From Pluralibacter gergoviae ATCC 33028 = NBRC 105706 (GTDB lineage Bacteria > Pseudomonadota > Gammaproteobacteria > Enterobacterales > Enterobacteriaceae), in the NCBI RefSeq assembly GCF_001598855.1, contig NZ_BCZS01000018.1, forward strand, positions 31,872 through 95,871: a DNA stretch of 64,000 nt, read 5' to 3'. Below are positions 63,601 through 64,000 of the stretch, piece by piece. The stretch's first letter is position 1. Every line of letters begins with the position of its first letter. The notes under the pieces are model-generated. The model was given only the letters and a program-made list of their open reading frames with translations. It was not told the origin of the DNA and ran no database searches. The position numbers and the translations under genes were made by a program.

Positions 63601-63633
63601 TGCAAAAAACCTCAGCCTTTCGACTGAGGTTCT
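63601..63633 (-). terminator. rRNA operon terminator T2
   Basis: Stem acctcag/ctgaggt with U-run on the minus strand, the second terminator of the rRNA operon. It is preceded by a copy of the 5S 3' tail (63637-63657 repeats 63808-63828), as in E. coli rrnB T1-T2. Confidence 0.85.
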
Positions 63634-63772
63634 TGCTTTATTTGATGCCTGGCAGTTGTATGACGGGCTTCCTGCCCGTCACCCTCCGGGCGGCGCTGCG
63701 CGCCGTGCAAATTCGCTCCCGGCGAATTTGTCCTACTCCGGGAGAGCGCTCACCGACAGACAGCAGACAAAC

Positions 63773-63810
63773 GAAAAATCCCCATGCTTTCGCATGAGGC
63801 TTTCACGTTT
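63773..63810 (-). terminator. rRNA operon terminator T1
   Basis: Stem with gcatgc-type apex (catgc-tttc-gcatg) and U-rich tail just after the 5S gene on the minus strand, matching the layout of rrnB T1. Confidence 0.85.
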
Positions 63811-63815
63811 ATTTG

Positions 63816-63935
63816 ATGCCTGGCAGTTCCCTACTCTCACATGGGGAGACCCCACACTACCATCGGCGCTACGGCGTTTCACTTCTGAGTTCGGCATGGG
63901 GTCAGGTGGGACCACCGCGCTGTTGCCGCCAGGCA
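63816..63935 (-). rRNA. rrf: 5S ribosomal RNA
   Basis: 120 nt starting TGCCTGGCGGCAACAGCGCG on the minus strand and ending AACTGCCAGGCAT, nearly identical to E. coli 5S. It is the last gene of an rRNA operon whose 23S lies beyond base 64000. The E. coli counterpart is rrnA, next to mobB. Confidence 0.97.
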
Positions 63936-64000
63936 AATTCTGTTACCAACGTCGAAATCTTCCACGCCGGTTAATCTGTATCAAAGCTGAATTTCGAAAA
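63936..64000 (-). other. 23S-5S rRNA spacer (partial)
   Basis: Contains the conserved gatacagatta stretch of the E. coli 23S-5S spacer (rRNA processing region). The 23S gene itself is not reached. Confidence 0.8.

Noticed and set aside
63637..63828. Second partial 5S gene suggested by the repeated tail sequence
   Set aside because: Only 21 nt of the 5S end are repeated; the same duplication occurs between T1 and T2 of E. coli rrnB, so it is part of the double terminator.

Overview
This is chromosomal DNA of a member of the Enterobacteriaceae. Almost every gene has its closest recalled counterpart, often with identical length, in the E. coli K-12 region running from metF to the rrnA operon, and gene order is largely the same (window read on the opposite strand). 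It is not E. coli: base composition is GC-rich, the rha operon carries a lactaldehyde reductase gene, a raffinose/alpha-galactoside locus and an AzlCD locus sit between rha and fdhD, and several E. coli genes (yiiX, kdgT, yiiG, the frv genes, yihF and the block zapB-glpFKX-fpr-tpiA-cdh-sbp) are absent. A Klebsiella/Enterobacter-like genus is the best guess; the species cannot be fixed from the sequence alone.

Layout. 1-5260: methionine regulon (metF partial, metL, metB, metJ, with two arrays of MetJ boxes) and rpmE. 5461-13457: priA, cytR, ftsN, the heat-shock hslVU pair with a sigma-32 promoter, menA, rraA. 13507-19942: pfkA, fieF, the Cpx envelope-stress cluster (cpxP with its 3'UTR sRNA CpxQ, cpxR, cpxA), yiiM, sodA. 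20232-28404: L-rhamnose transport, regulation and catabolism (rhaT, rhaR, rhaS, rhaBAD-fucO-rhaM). 28452-32992: raffinose-type locus (permease, GH36 alpha-galactosidase, LacI-family repressor, twin operators). 33059-34943: XRE-cupin regulator divergent from azlCD, and a small periplasmic DUF1471 protein. 35058-41881: formate dehydrogenase O (fdhD, selenoprotein fdoG, fdoH, fdoI, fdhE). 41909-43073: remains of two toxin-antitoxin modules, both with damaged toxins. 43200-48022: yiiD, dtd, yihY, yihX, typA. 48173-52450: glnALG nitrogen regulon. 52551-63539: yshB, hemN, yihI, csrC, engB, spf, polA, yihG, dsbA, srkA, yihD, mobA, mobB. 63542-64000: REP-like element, double rRNA terminator, 5S rRNA and the start of the 23S-5S spacer of an rRNA operon on the minus strand.

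How the parts connect. MetJ shuts off metBL, metF and its own gene when S-adenosylmethionine is plentiful. CpxA/CpxR drive cpxP, whose mRNA tail yields CpxQ. RhaR and RhaS with CRP switch on rhaBAD-fucO-rhaM and probably rhaT; the added fucO lets the cell reduce lactaldehyde made by RhaD. The fdo cluster has its accessory proteins FdhD and FdhE next to it, and DsbA and MobA/MobB (molybdenum cofactor) further along. GlnL/GlnG act on NtrC sites upstream of glnA and glnL.

The points most worth checking are the rraA-pfkA junction where a large gene block is missing, the double toxin-antitoxin graveyard with an amber codon in vapC, a 60-residue membrane-protein reading frame that exactly fills the yihI-hemN gap, the palindrome-rich fdoI-fdhE gap, and the AzlCD operator pair. 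I saw no CRISPR array, insertion sequence, prophage or tRNA gene, and nothing that I can defend as a wholly new multi-gene system.
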